Of a stretch of 64,000 bases of DNA, positions 1-8,476 are shown in pieces. A program made the translations under genes and the position numbers. This DNA comes from Neobacillus massiliamazoniensis (GTDB lineage Bacteria > Bacillota > Bacilli > Bacillales > Cytobacillaceae), in NCBI RefSeq assembly GCF_001048695.1, contig NZ_CVRB01000001.1, positions 124,001 to 188,000 on the forward strand, read 5' to 3'. Positions within the stretch are counted from its first letter, which is position 1. Every line of letters begins with the position of its first letter. A model generated the notes under the pieces. The model was not told the origin of the DNA, made no database searches, and saw nothing but the letters and a program-made list of their open reading frames with translations.

Positions 1-937
1 GAATCTCTTCTACTCTTTCCCGTAACGAAGGGATTTCAATTGGTACTACATTTAAACGATAATATAAGTCTTCTCTGAATCGTCCATCTCTGACCATTTT
101 TTCTAATGATTGATTCGTTGCAGCTATGATTTGGACGTCAATATGAATCCGTTTTGAACTACCTAAAGGGGTGACTTCTTTTTCCTGTAAAATCCGAAGT
201 AACTTTACCTGCAAGTTCAGTGGCAATTCAGCAATTTCATCGAGGAAAATAATCCCTTTATTTGCTTGTTCAAATTTTCCGGGAGCACCATTTTTGTTTG
301 CACCACTAAATGCTCCACCGACATAACCAAATAATTCACTTTCTAATAAATTTTCCGGAATTGCACCACAGTTAACTGCAATAAAAGATTTAGTCCTTCT
401 TTTTCCTAATTGATGAATCGTTTTAGCAACCATTTCTTTTCCTACACCAGATTCCCCTAATAAAAGAACTGTTGTTGAAACTTTTGAAACCATATCTATT
501 ATGTTAAATACATCTTTCATTTTTTGACTATGTACCACCAGTGAAGGAGTGTGTTTTGTTTCCGTTTCATCGGGTATTTCTGTTGACTCTATTAAATGAT
601 TGGAAATACTTTTTAATCCCCATATCATTAATTCCTCACTATTTAATGGAAACACGGTTATTAGAATACTACTGCCATTCCAAGCCTTTAATTGAAGAGA
701 ATGTACCTCTCTATTTAATAATAGTAAAATGGGATCACCAAAGAATGCAATTTCCTCTAGTTCAGTAAACCTTCCTTTAAAAGAGGTAGAGTTTGTTGAC
801 CAAAAGTTTTTCAGTTCTCCACTTCGATGTAAAACAGTTCCCTGTGAATTTGTTACAATAATTTCGTCGTAAATAGATAGAATACTCGATTGATAAGCTT
901 GAAGTAGTTGTTCATTAGATAAATTGTTGGACCCCAC
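1..937 (-). CDS. Sigma-54-dependent transcriptional activator (5' part, runs off the left edge)
   Basis: Enhancer-binding protein that would use ATP hydrolysis to open sigma-54 RNA polymerase promoters. About 312 residues are visible. Residues 1-145 form an unassigned sensory region, possibly PAS-like. The AAA+ domain follows, with Walker A (GESGVGKE), a GAFTGA-type loop read as GAFSGA, Walker B (IIFLDEIAELP) and the conserved RFREDLYYRLNV segment. The C-terminal part of the ATPase and the DNA-binding domain lie outside the window. The start is taken as GTG at 937, about 11 bases after GGGAG; the ATG at 941 is out of frame. It is divergent from the aldehyde dehydrogenase gene, whose promoter has a -24/-12 element, so it is the likely activator of that operon. 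The inducing signal is unknown. Confidence 0.9.
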   Translation of the reverse strand, partial: MGSNNLSNEQLLQAYQSSILSIYDEIIVTNSQGTVLHRSGELKNFWSTNSTSFKGRFTELEEIAFFGDPILLLLNREVHSLQLKAWNGSSILITVFPLNSEELMIWGLKSISNHLIESTEIPDETETKHTPSLVVHSQKMKDVFNIIDMVSKVSTTVLLLGESGVGKEMVAKTIHQLGKRRTKSFIAVNCGAIPENLLESELFGYVGGAFSGANKNGAPGKFEQANKGIIFLDEIAELPLNLQVKLLRILQEKEVTPLGSSKRIHIDVQIIAATNQSLEKMVRDGRFREDLYYRLNVVPIEIPSLRERVEEI

Positions 938-1010
938 CCATATTACACTCCCTTATTCGTAGCTAAAACAATCAGACTAGTTAGAAAAATTATTTCATAT
1001 TTGAATAGAA

Positions 1011-1026
1011 ATTTCAATTTTGAAAT
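1011..1026. promoter_or_regulatory. Perfect inverted repeat, candidate upstream activator site
   Basis: Arms ATTTCAA and TTGAAAT are separated by two bases, about 120 bp upstream of the -24 element. Sigma-54 activators usually bind dyads at this distance. A second shorter dyad (ATATT-cgc-AATAT) lies at 1093-1105. Both assignments are inferred from position and symmetry only, and the region is AT-rich enough to give chance dyads. Confidence 0.35.
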
Positions 1027-1146
1027 TATAATTTAACAAAAATAAGTGAACATATTATGTTTTCAATATTGGATGGTTATTTTTTAAATGAAATATTCGC
1101 AATATAATATAAATTGAGAATATATAGAGAACAAACGACATTAAAT

Positions 1147-1164
1147 TTGGCACAAGAATTGCAT
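1147..1164 (+). promoter_or_regulatory. Sigma-54 (-24/-12) promoter of the aldehyde dehydrogenase operon
   Basis: The sequence reads TTGGCAC, five bases, then TTGCAT. The invariant GG (1149-1150) and GC (1161-1162) are ten bases apart, as the SigL/RpoN consensus requires. Transcription should start near 1174, leaving a leader of about 130 bases before the ATG at 1306. The adjacent divergent activator gene supports the call. Confidence 0.9.
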
Positions 1165-1305
1165 TAATATTTAGTGAAATAATATTATTTTTCAATTATT
1201 CATTCGAAAAATTATTTTAAAGTTCATAGATTCTATGGTCTGCTAATTAATGCATTGCGGCCCAATATAATATACTCAAATATAAAATAATAGGAGGCTA
1301 TTCTT

Positions 1306-2799
1306 ATGACAACAACCACTCAAGTATTAGAATTAAAGATGTTTATTAATGGTGAATGGAGACTTTCTACTAATCCAGAAACCAATAAGGTTATTAATCC
1401 GGCAAATGGTGAATTAATTGCCATAGCTCCTAGAGCAACAATTGAAGAAACAGAAGAAGCAATTAAAGCGGCTAAAGAAACCTTTGAAAGTGGTGTTTGG
1501 TCAAAGTTAAGTGCACAAGAACGTGCGAATTACCTTTTGAAAATTGCTGATAAAATTGATGAAAAACACGATGAACTAGTAGAACTTGAAGTAAAAGATA
1601 ATGGAAAAATCAAAGCCGAGGCTGATATTGATATACACGATGCTGCATCTTGTTTCCGCTATTATGCAGGTCTAATTAGAACTCCAGATGGAGAAACATA
1701 TCATGTTGCGGATCCAATGCAAGCAATGGTCGTACGTGAACCAATTGGCGTTACAGGGTTAATTGTTCCTTGGAATTTCCCATTCCTAATGAGTGTTTGG
1801 AAATTTGCTCCTGCATTAGCGGCCGGAAATACGATTGTGTATAAACCAGCTGAAGTAACTCCAATAACAGCGACGAAATTAGTTGAAATTATTGATGAAG
1901 TTGGTGTCCCAAAAGGCGTAGTGAATTTGGTATTAGGAAAAGGTTCAGTAATTGGTGATGTAATTGCAAGCAGCCATGAGGTAGATATGGTTTCTTTTAC
2001 AGGGAGCACTGAGGTGGGAAGAAGCATTATGCGTAACGCTGCAGGCAATATGAAAAAAATCTCCCTTGAACTAGGTGGAAAGTCCCCAAATATTATATTT
2101 GCTGATGCTGATTTTGAAGCTGCTGTTGATAATAGTTTAGTAGGTATTTTCTATGGCTCTGGTCAAGTATGTTCTGCTGGAAGCCGAATTATTGTGGAAG
2201 AAAGCATTTATGATCAATTCATTGAAGAGTTCGTAAGACGAGCCAAAAATATTAAAGTAGGACCAGGATTAGAAGAAGGATCCGAAATGGGTGCAATTGT
2301 AAGTCAAGCACAACTTAATACAATTCTAGATTATATTCAAATCGGTAAAACAGAAGGCGCAACATTGGCTTGCGGTGGAAATCGTATTACTGAAAATGGT
2401 TTAGATAAAGGATTCTTTGTTGAACCAACAGTATTCATTGATGTAACTCCAGAGATGCGTATCGTAAAAGAAGAAATCTTCGGCCCTGTTGCCGTTATTC
2501 AAAAGTTCAAAGATGAAGAGGAAGCGATTAATCTCGCAAATGACACTATATATGGTCTTGCCGGCGGCGTATTCACTTCAGATGGTGCAAAAGCAATGCG
2601 AGTGATTAAACAAGTACGTGCTGGTATTACTTGGATTAACACTTATGGACCAACTTATAATGAAGCTCCATGGCACGGGCATAAACAAAGTGGTATTGGT
2701 TCAAGCCTTGGAACATTTGGATTAGACGAATTCCAAGAAGTTAAACAAATTAACATCAATCTTGCTGTAGGACCAACAGGCTGGTTTTCCAAACAATAA
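1306..2799 (+). CDS. NAD(P)-dependent aldehyde dehydrogenase
   Basis: Oxidises an aldehyde to the acid in the cytoplasm. The 497 residues match the family's usual length. Seen in the sequence are the oxyanion Asn157 in PWNFP, the FTGSTEVG cofactor segment (231-238), general base Glu255 in ELGGKSP and catalytic Cys289 in GQVCSAG. The ATG follows AGGAGG by eight bases. The gene is first in a sigma-54-controlled pair with an amine/amino-acid permease. That suggests an amine- or amino-acid-derived aldehyde (for example aminobutyraldehyde or betaine aldehyde) as substrate, but the sequence does not decide between them. Confidence 0.93.
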   Translation: MTTTTQVLELKMFINGEWRLSTNPETNKVINPANGELIAIAPRATIEETEEAIKAAKETFESGVWSKLSAQERANYLLKIADKIDEKHDELVELEVKDNGKIKAEADIDIHDAASCFRYYAGLIRTPDGETYHVADPMQAMVVREPIGVTGLIVPWNFPFLMSVWKFAPALAAGNTIVYKPAEVTPITATKLVEIIDEVGVPKGVVNLVLGKGSVIGDVIASSHEVDMVSFTGSTEVGRSIMRNAAGNMKKISLELGGKSPNIIFADADFEAAVDNSLVGIFYGSGQVCSAGSRIIVEESIYDQFIEEFVRRAKNIKVGPGLEEGSEMGAIVSQAQLNTILDYIQIGKTEGATLACGGNRITENGLDKGFFVEPTVFIDVTPEMRIVKEEIFGPVAVIQKFKDEEEAINLANDTIYGLAGGVFTSDGAKAMRVIKQVRAGITWINTYGPTYNEAPWHGHKQSGIGSSLGTFGLDEFQEVKQININLAVGPTGWFSKQ

Positions 2800-2909
2800 A
2801 TAAATATCATAATTGAAATATATATCTATCTATGTAAATTTCACTGAATATTACCGTAATTCTGTGTTAACGCAAGAATATAACTACTATTTTAAGGAGG
2901 ATAATATAC

Positions 2910-4424
2910 ATGCAAGAAAATCTCAACAGACCTGCGTCAGAACATCATGATAGTGATGCTGCACATCTGGCGTCGCTAGGATACGAATCAGAATTTAAAC
3001 GCGACATGAGTCCGTGGGCAAACTTTTCCCTTGGATTCACCTATCTTTCTCCTGTTGTAGGTGTTTACACAGTATTTGCCTACGCACTTGCGCAAGGCGG
3101 CCCACCAATGATTTGGAGCCTTATCATCTGTGGCCTTGGACAATTACTTGTCGCACTTGTCTTTAGTGAGATAGTTGCACAATTCCCAGTCGCAGGAGGC
3201 GTTTACCCTTGGGCCCGAAGATTATGGGGGCGGAAGTATGCGTGGATGACTGGCTGGGTTTATTTAATAGCTTTGTTTGTAACGATTGCCAGTGTTGTAT
3301 ATGGAGCTGGACCTTTTTTGGCACAGATTTTAGGTTTTAAAGAATCAGTGGACTCTACCATTATTTGTGCAATTATCATTATTGCACTATCGACGATCAT
3401 CAATTTTCTTGGCACAAAGGCTCTCTCAGCTGCAGCTTTAATTGGTTTTACAGCTGAGATTATTGGTGCACTTGCAGTTGGTGGTTGGCTGCTTATTACA
3501 CAAAGGCATCATGGTCTTAGTGTGCTCTTTGATTCTTTTGGTGCTCAAGGCAGCCATAATTACTTTTATGCGTTTGCTGCAGCTGGATTAATTGGTACTT
3601 TTCTATATTTTGGGTTCGAAGCTTGTGGTGATGTTGCGGAAGAAGTACCGAATCCAGGCGTTCTGATCCCAAAGGCAATGCGCCGAACGATTTACATTGG
3701 CGGTGCTGCAGCCACTTTTGTTTGTCTTGCTTTAGTACTATCAGTTGCCGATATTCCAGCAGTGATCGCTGGTAAGGACGCATCACCTGTTGATACATTA
3801 TTAAAAGATGCTTTTGGTGTTGTTGGCGCGAAGATTGTACTGGGTATTGTGTTGATTTCTTTCATTTCATGTGCAATAAGTTTACAGGCGGCAGCCAGCA
3901 GACTTGCCTATTCTTATGGGCGTGATGACATGATTATAGGAAGCCGATTCTTAAAAAAGTTTTCATCTGCTCGTCACATTCCACCTTATTCGCTGCTTCT
4001 TGCAGCTATTGTTCCAGCAATCATTGTGCTTGGCTCAAAAGTGTCTACAGATGCGCTTACAAAAATAATCAGTTTTGCGTCGCTTGGCATTTATATTGGA
4101 TTCCAAATGGTTGTCCTTGCTGCACTTCGAGCTAGACTAAAAGGATGGAAGCCAAGTGGCAAGTACCAATTGGGCAAGTGGGGCCTGCCTGTCAATATCG
4201 GTGCACTTGTCTACGGCATCATCGCAATAATCAACATGTGTTGGCCAAGAACGCCAGATGCACCTTGGTTTGATAACTATATCGTCCTCGTTTCAGGAGT
4301 TGTAGTTATTGTTGTTGGTATACTGTATATGATGATTCATCGTAGCTATGGACATAGCAATATGCCGTATAATGATGCAATACCGAAAAATGTACAAAAC
4401 GAGCGCAATGACATTTCAATGTAG
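2910..4424 (+). CDS. APC-superfamily amino acid/amine permease
   Basis: Integral membrane uptake transporter of 504 residues with about 12 hydrophobic segments. The N-terminal cytoplasmic stretch (to about 35) ends in the conserved WANFSLGFTYLSP entry to TM1. The GGVYPWARRLWG segment and the FGFEACGDVAEEVPNP segment are typical of the amino acid/choline transporter branch (relatives of GABA and choline permeases). The ATG has AAGGAGG at good spacing. The gene lies 110 bp after the aldehyde dehydrogenase with no clear terminator between, so it is probably in the same sigma-54 transcript and imports that enzyme's precursor. The substrate is not determined. Confidence 0.9.
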   Translation: MQENLNRPASEHHDSDAAHLASLGYESEFKRDMSPWANFSLGFTYLSPVVGVYTVFAYALAQGGPPMIWSLIICGLGQLLVALVFSEIVAQFPVAGGVYPWARRLWGRKYAWMTGWVYLIALFVTIASVVYGAGPFLAQILGFKESVDSTIICAIIIIALSTIINFLGTKALSAAALIGFTAEIIGALAVGGWLLITQRHHGLSVLFDSFGAQGSHNYFYAFAAAGLIGTFLYFGFEACGDVAEEVPNPGVLIPKAMRRTIYIGGAAATFVCLALVLSVADIPAVIAGKDASPVDTLLKDAFGVVGAKIVLGIVLISFISCAISLQAAASRLAYSYGRDDMIIGSRFLKKFSSARHIPPYSLLLAAIVPAIIVLGSKVSTDALTKIISFASLGIYIGFQMVVLAALRARLKGWKPSGKYQLGKWGLPVNIGALVYGIIAIINMCWPRTPDAPWFDNYIVLVSGVVVIVVGILYMMIHRSYGHSNMPYNDAIPKNVQNERNDISM

Positions 4425-4523
4425 GTTTATTGCTAACTCATATTAGAATGGGTTGCTATATGATCGCCACTATGTTTATTCATTCAATTTTATTGAAGGC
4501 GCACTAGCGTCCGTTAGTATTTT

Positions 4524-4567
4524 GAACTGCACCCCAATTGTTGGACACACCTAACAATTGGAGGTGC
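4524..4567. repeat. Long imperfect hairpin resembling a solitary IS3-family end; possible terminator
   Basis: GAACTGCACC leads into arms CCAATTGTT/AACAATTGG, extended by GCACC/GGTGC to a stem of about 14 bp with one mismatch, then AATTTTT. The lead GAACTGCACCCCAA-(4)-TTGGACAC resembles the terminal repeats of IS150-group IS3 elements of Bacilli, from memory. No transposase is present. It could equally end transcription of the upstream permease gene. Confidence 0.4.
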
Positions 4568-4654
4568 AATTTTTCTATAGTCAAATATTCATTTAAATTA
4601 AAACTACAGGCAGTACTATATCACTTATGGAGAAAAGGAAAGGAAAGAAAAAAG

Positions 4655-4683
4655 AAAAGAAACGGAAGTGTTTTCCGTTTCTT
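4655..4683 (-). terminator. Rho-independent terminator of the NlpC/P60 gene
   Basis: In minus-strand reading, an 11-bp stem (AAGAAACGGAA/TTCCGTTTCTT) with a short loop is followed by a pyrimidine tract rich in T. It lies 45 bp past the stop codon of the NlpC/P60 gene. Confidence 0.75.
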
Positions 4684-4727
4684 AGTTAGATTATCAGATT
4701 ACGTTTTAATATTTTTACAGTTTATTA

Positions 4728-5936
4728 CTATTTCAGCACCCTAGAAGCACTAGTGAAATTAGCAGGATTGTAAGGAGAAATTTTCACCACATCCCCCGTT
4801 TGAGGAGCTTGGATAATCTGCCCGTTTCCAATATACATGACGACATGGTATGCAGGTTCACCATTGAATACTAAATCACCAGGCTGTACGTCATAAGGAG
4901 AAATTCTTTTACCAACGTTTTGTTGGTCTTGTGCTACCCTAGGAAGATTAATACCAACCTGACGATACACGTATCCCATTAAACCTGAACAATCAAATCC
5001 GCTCGGTGATGTCCCGCCCCAAACATAAGGAACACCTAAATATTGTTTGGCAATCGCAATTACCTGACTTGCCGTTGCAGAGGACGTATTATTATTATTA
5101 TTGTTATTATTGTTTCCGCCCGTTGGTGGCTTGGATGTGCTGTTTCCCGAAGTTGGTTGTTGAGCCTGTTGCTGTTGTTGTGCTTTTTGTCTAGCCAATT
5201 CTTCAGCTTGTTGTTGAGCCAACTGTCGTGCTTGTTCTTGGGCTTTTTCGATTGCTAATTGTTCTGCTTTTTGCTGATCCTGCTGTTGTGCCAATTGACC
5301 TTGTTGCTGTTGTAAGGTATTTTTCGATTGAGCCAATGCCTGTTCTATTTCTTGTTTATTCGCTTCAATATTCTTTTGCTCGGACGCTAATTCATTCTGA
5401 GTCTTTTTTAAATTGTCTAATTCAGTATTTAATTGTTCCTTGGCATCTTTTAATGCTTGTTCTTTTTTATTGAGTTCCGACATTAAGTCGGAATCGCTTT
5501 GAAGAATTTGTGTAACAGCAAAAGAACGAGTGAAAAATTCGGATATATTATTAGACGAGAGTAAAACTTCTGCGTATGTACTAAGAGTCGATTGCTGTGA
5601 CTGTAAACTTCTTAGTCTTGAAAAATAGTAGTCTTTGCGAATATCAAAGTCTTTTTGTGCTTTATCAATTTCAACCTTTGTCTTATCGATTTGCCCTTGT
5701 TGTTTTTTAATTTCATCGTTTAATTTTTGGGCTTTATCCATTCCGATGATAATTTGGTTGTCCAATTTTTGAATCTTCGTTTCTAAGTCATTGATTTGTC
5801 CTTGCGTCTGTGAAATAGCCCCTTGCGTTTGTGAAATTTTTGAATCTATTGGACTTGCAAAAGACGGAGTTGTTTGCATGACAGTAGATAAAACAGCAAC
5901 CGCTACCACTGAATATTTGAGTGATTTCTTTTTCAT
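4728..5936 (-). CDS. Secreted NlpC/P60 D,L-endopeptidase with N-terminal coiled coil (CwlO-like)
   Basis: Peptidoglycan hydrolase expected to cut D-Glu-DAP bonds in stem peptides at the cell surface. The 402 residues hold a signal peptide ending near SFA-S (about 28), a long coiled coil (about 30-270) rich in Gln, Lys and Ala, a Thr/Ser/Gly linker with nine Asn in a row, and a C-terminal NlpC/P60 domain. Catalytic Cys316 (DCSG) and His364 (YHVVMYIG) are present. The start is ATG 5936, seven bases after AAGGGG; an upstream in-frame start lacks a site. The architecture matches CwlO and PcsB proteins, which are controlled by FtsEX, but no ftsEX is in view. Confidence 0.9.
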   Translation of the reverse strand: MKKKSLKYSVVAVAVLSTVMQTTPSFASPIDSKISQTQGAISQTQGQINDLETKIQKLDNQIIIGMDKAQKLNDEIKKQQGQIDKTKVEIDKAQKDFDIRKDYYFSRLRSLQSQQSTLSTYAEVLLSSNNISEFFTRSFAVTQILQSDSDLMSELNKKEQALKDAKEQLNTELDNLKKTQNELASEQKNIEANKQEIEQALAQSKNTLQQQQGQLAQQQDQQKAEQLAIEKAQEQARQLAQQQAEELARQKAQQQQQAQQPTSGNSTSKPPTGGNNNNNNNNNTSSATASQVIAIAKQYLGVPYVWGGTSPSGFDCSGLMGYVYRQVGINLPRVAQDQQNVGKRISPYDVQPGDLVFNGEPAYHVVMYIGNGQIIQAPQTGDVVKISPYNPANFTSASRVLK

Positions 5937-6210
5937 AATTTTCCCCTTTTCCTTGCCTTCCATCTTGAAATTGAATTAGACATTCTAAATAAATAATACC
6001 ACACAAATTGGCACATTTTGTTTGTCGAAAAGAAAAACGAGTCGAATTTCCTACTTTTAAAAAGTTTATCTGTATCCAGTAGTATAACCGAAGATTTTTC
6101 TAAATCCCTGCGTCTGCACATCGCTTCTTCATTTCCTTGATGGATTGTTTTATTTTCTCTAAATTTGTGTTGTTCCTTTAATTGTTCTTGTTCTCTATTT
6201 CTTGTACCGT

Positions 6211-6236
6211 AAAAAAAACACCAGCATAAGCTGGTG
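6211..6236 (-). terminator. Rho-independent terminator of the beta-helix protein gene
   Basis: Read on the minus strand, a perfect stem CACCAGC/GCTGGTG with a four-base loop is followed by eight T. It lies about 70 bp after the stop codon of the large secreted protein and ends the long glycan-utilisation gene series. Confidence 0.9.
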
Positions 6237-6307
6237 ACAAATTATTACCAAATCTTTATATTAGTTTAATCTCTAAATCTGGCTGCAATCGAAATGGAAG
6301 GATTCGT

Positions 6308-8476
6308 TTAGTTATTTAATATTTTTTGAGCATCTGCATTCAAAACAGTTTTAGCTTTTTCACTGCTGCAATTACTTAATGCTTTATTATTAAGGTGGTC
6401 TGCAAAATCCTGTAAATGCTTAGCTGCATGATCAAGTCGGCCAATATCTAGCTGATGCTGAACCTGATTAAGATCATTTGTAAGCTGTGGTATTATCGGA
6501 CCGTAGAGGTCGCCTGAATTAATATAGCCGTTTACCAACTGCATCATTGAGTCAATACTTGTTGTGACATTAAAGCTAAGCGTAGTTTCTAGCTTGTTGC
6601 CAGCTACATCCTCTAGTGTAACTAGAGCTGTAAAACTTCCTAGTTTCCCTGCCATGTCAATATCTACGCTCTGCTGTGTTTTAGTGTCAACAGTATAGAC
6701 CTCACCGCCTATATTAATTTTTGCTGAAGCAATTCCAGATAAATCATCTGATACTTTAAAGGAAAGTGGTAAATAGTCATCAAAGGACGCTCCATCATTT
6801 AGGTTATTACCATTTACCATAAGATTAAAATACGGCATAGTTTTATCAATTTTTATAAACTGCTGCTTTGTCTCTTCAATATTACCTGCTCTGTCTATCG
6901 AGCGATATTCCAGCGTATAAACTCCCTCTTTATTTATGTCAAATGGCTTATTATAAGGAATCCAATCTCCGCTCTCGCCTATTCTGTATTCTGTCCTGTC
7001 AACGCCGGACAAGTTATCACTTGAAGTTAAAGTAACAGTAACAGTCGAATTATACCAATCATTCGACCCGTTTCCAATTACCTTCGTGGAAGTTACCGGT
7101 GCTGTATAATCTACTACAATTGGGATGTTATTTGATCGTATTATTGTACCATATAGATTAACAATTGCAGTAATAACTGCATTTCCTTCTTTATTAGGTG
7201 TTATTACTCCGTTGTTATCTACAGATGCTACCTCTGGATTACTGCTTACATACTGAATGTCAGCTTTTGTTAAATCTGCATCTATACCACTGTCAAGCTT
7301 TCCTGATATACTAATCTTTCCTTTGTTTGTCATGCCTAGCTCTGTTTTATCAGCAGCTATGGTTACAGCATTCAATTTATCAACTGTAAAGTTAACATTG
7401 TATGTCTTTGTGGAAGTTCCATTCTCAGCCGTTACTTTAATAGTTGTAGTACCTGGTAATGTTATTGCAGATGTTACCAATGCACTTGCATTACTATCTG
7501 TTGTAGTTGCAGCTATCGTTGGAACGATGGTTGTTCCTGCCGGTAATGTAAGATTGTATTCTGTTGTTCCCGCTGCAAAGCCGGTTATTGGTGTTCCGCC
7601 TACCGTAATTGAACTTAAGGTTGCATCTGTACTCTTTGCAACTGTAAAGTTTATTGTGTAGGTATTTGTTGTTGTTCCATCTTCTGCAGTTACAACTATG
7701 GTGGTTGTTCCTGATAGTGTTGCTGCATTTGTTATTACTTCTGTAGCATTATTATCAGTTGTTGTTGCAGTTACTACCGGAACTGTTGTTGTTCCTGCCG
7801 GCAATAATGCAGTGTAGTCTGTAGTTGTTGGTGCAAAGCCATTTATTGCGGTTCCTCCTACTGTAATTCCACTTAAAGTTGCATCATTGTTATTTACCTT
7901 AATGCTGATGGTAGCATTATTTGCGGCATAAACAGTTCCATCGGAACCGTTCCAAGTAAAAGAATCCGGTCCGTAATAATCGCTATTCGGTGTGTAAGTT
8001 AGATTCATCAGCTTATTGGATGGTATTACATCTCCTGCAGATACTGCCGTACCGTTAAGTTTCAATACTCCATTAGTCGGTAAACTGTCAATACGAACAT
8101 CTGTCATAATGTTGCCGTCCGGATCAGTAAAACCAAAACTTGAATCACTAATTGCATTTGTTACACCAGTATTTACTTTCACATTGGTATTCGCCAACAC
8201 CGGCGGGTTATTTGAACCTTGAAGAAGTACGTCTATTGCAGTAGCCTGTCCCATATTGATGCCATCAAATCCTATTACGCTGATTGTGCGGCTTAAACCT
8301 GTGGGTGTTGCACTTGTGTTCCGATACTGTACCGACTGCAACGCTGCCTGCCACTGCGCTTTTGTGGCACCGGCGGCAGATGTCAGGGTCATTAATCCTG
8401 TAGTACTATCATAAGTGCCAGCTATATCGCCGGTATTTGCATAACCAGTGAAGGACAATATATCCTCTGTCGGCAT
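6308..8476 (-). CDS. C-terminal part of giant secreted beta-helix protein (separated by frameshift)
   Basis: Continues the upstream protein in the -1 frame. The 722 residues begin inside an Ig/cadherin-like repeat whose first half is encoded upstream. Then come another cadherin-like repeat, two cadherin-like beta-sandwich repeats (starting ATLSGITVGG and ATLSSITVGG), a Big_2-like bacterial Ig domain (about 360-450), an OmpL47-type domain (about 455-540), a further beta-sandwich and a short helical C-terminus. The order suggests surface display or glycan binding. The ATG at 8476 has no ribosome site, so independent translation is unlikely. Adding one A to the A-run at 8483-8486 would join it to the upstream frame. 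No sortase signal is visible. Confidence 0.75.
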   Translation of the reverse strand: MPTEDILSFTGYANTGDIAGTYDSTTGLMTLTSAAGATKAQWQAALQSVQYRNTSATPTGLSRTISVIGFDGINMGQATAIDVLLQGSNNPPVLANTNVKVNTGVTNAISDSSFGFTDPDGNIMTDVRIDSLPTNGVLKLNGTAVSAGDVIPSNKLMNLTYTPNSDYYGPDSFTWNGSDGTVYAANNATISIKVNNNDATLSGITVGGTAINGFAPTTTDYTALLPAGTTTVPVVTATTTDNNATEVITNAATLSGTTTIVVTAEDGTTTNTYTINFTVAKSTDATLSSITVGGTPITGFAAGTTEYNLTLPAGTTIVPTIAATTTDSNASALVTSAITLPGTTTIKVTAENGTSTKTYNVNFTVDKLNAVTIAADKTELGMTNKGKISISGKLDSGIDADLTKADIQYVSSNPEVASVDNNGVITPNKEGNAVITAIVNLYGTIIRSNNIPIVVDYTAPVTSTKVIGNGSNDWYNSTVTVTLTSSDNLSGVDRTEYRIGESGDWIPYNKPFDINKEGVYTLEYRSIDRAGNIEETKQQFIKIDKTMPYFNLMVNGNNLNDGASFDDYLPLSFKVSDDLSGIASAKINIGGEVYTVDTKTQQSVDIDMAGKLGSFTALVTLEDVAGNKLETTLSFNVTTSIDSMMQLVNGYINSGDLYGPIIPQLTNDLNQVQHQLDIGRLDHAAKHLQDFADHLNNKALSNCSSEKAKTVLNADAQKILNN

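Noticed and set aside
4538..4744. Plus-strand frame of 68 codons after the permease gene
   Set aside because: It starts inside the IS-like hairpin, runs through the terminator of the opposite gene and has no ribosome site or recognisable sequence.
5080..5260. Repeat-rich plus-strand frames and the AAT/GTT and Gln-codon runs as microsatellite or CRISPR-like DNA
   Set aside because: The runs encode the poly-Asn linker and Gln-rich coiled coil of the NlpC/P60 protein. No array of equal repeats with unique spacers occurs anywhere in the window.
7257..7661. Plus-strand open frame of 134 codons
   Set aside because: It is antisense to the cadherin-like beta-sandwich repeats of the secreted protein; Val/Ser-rich pseudo-protein with no ribosome site.
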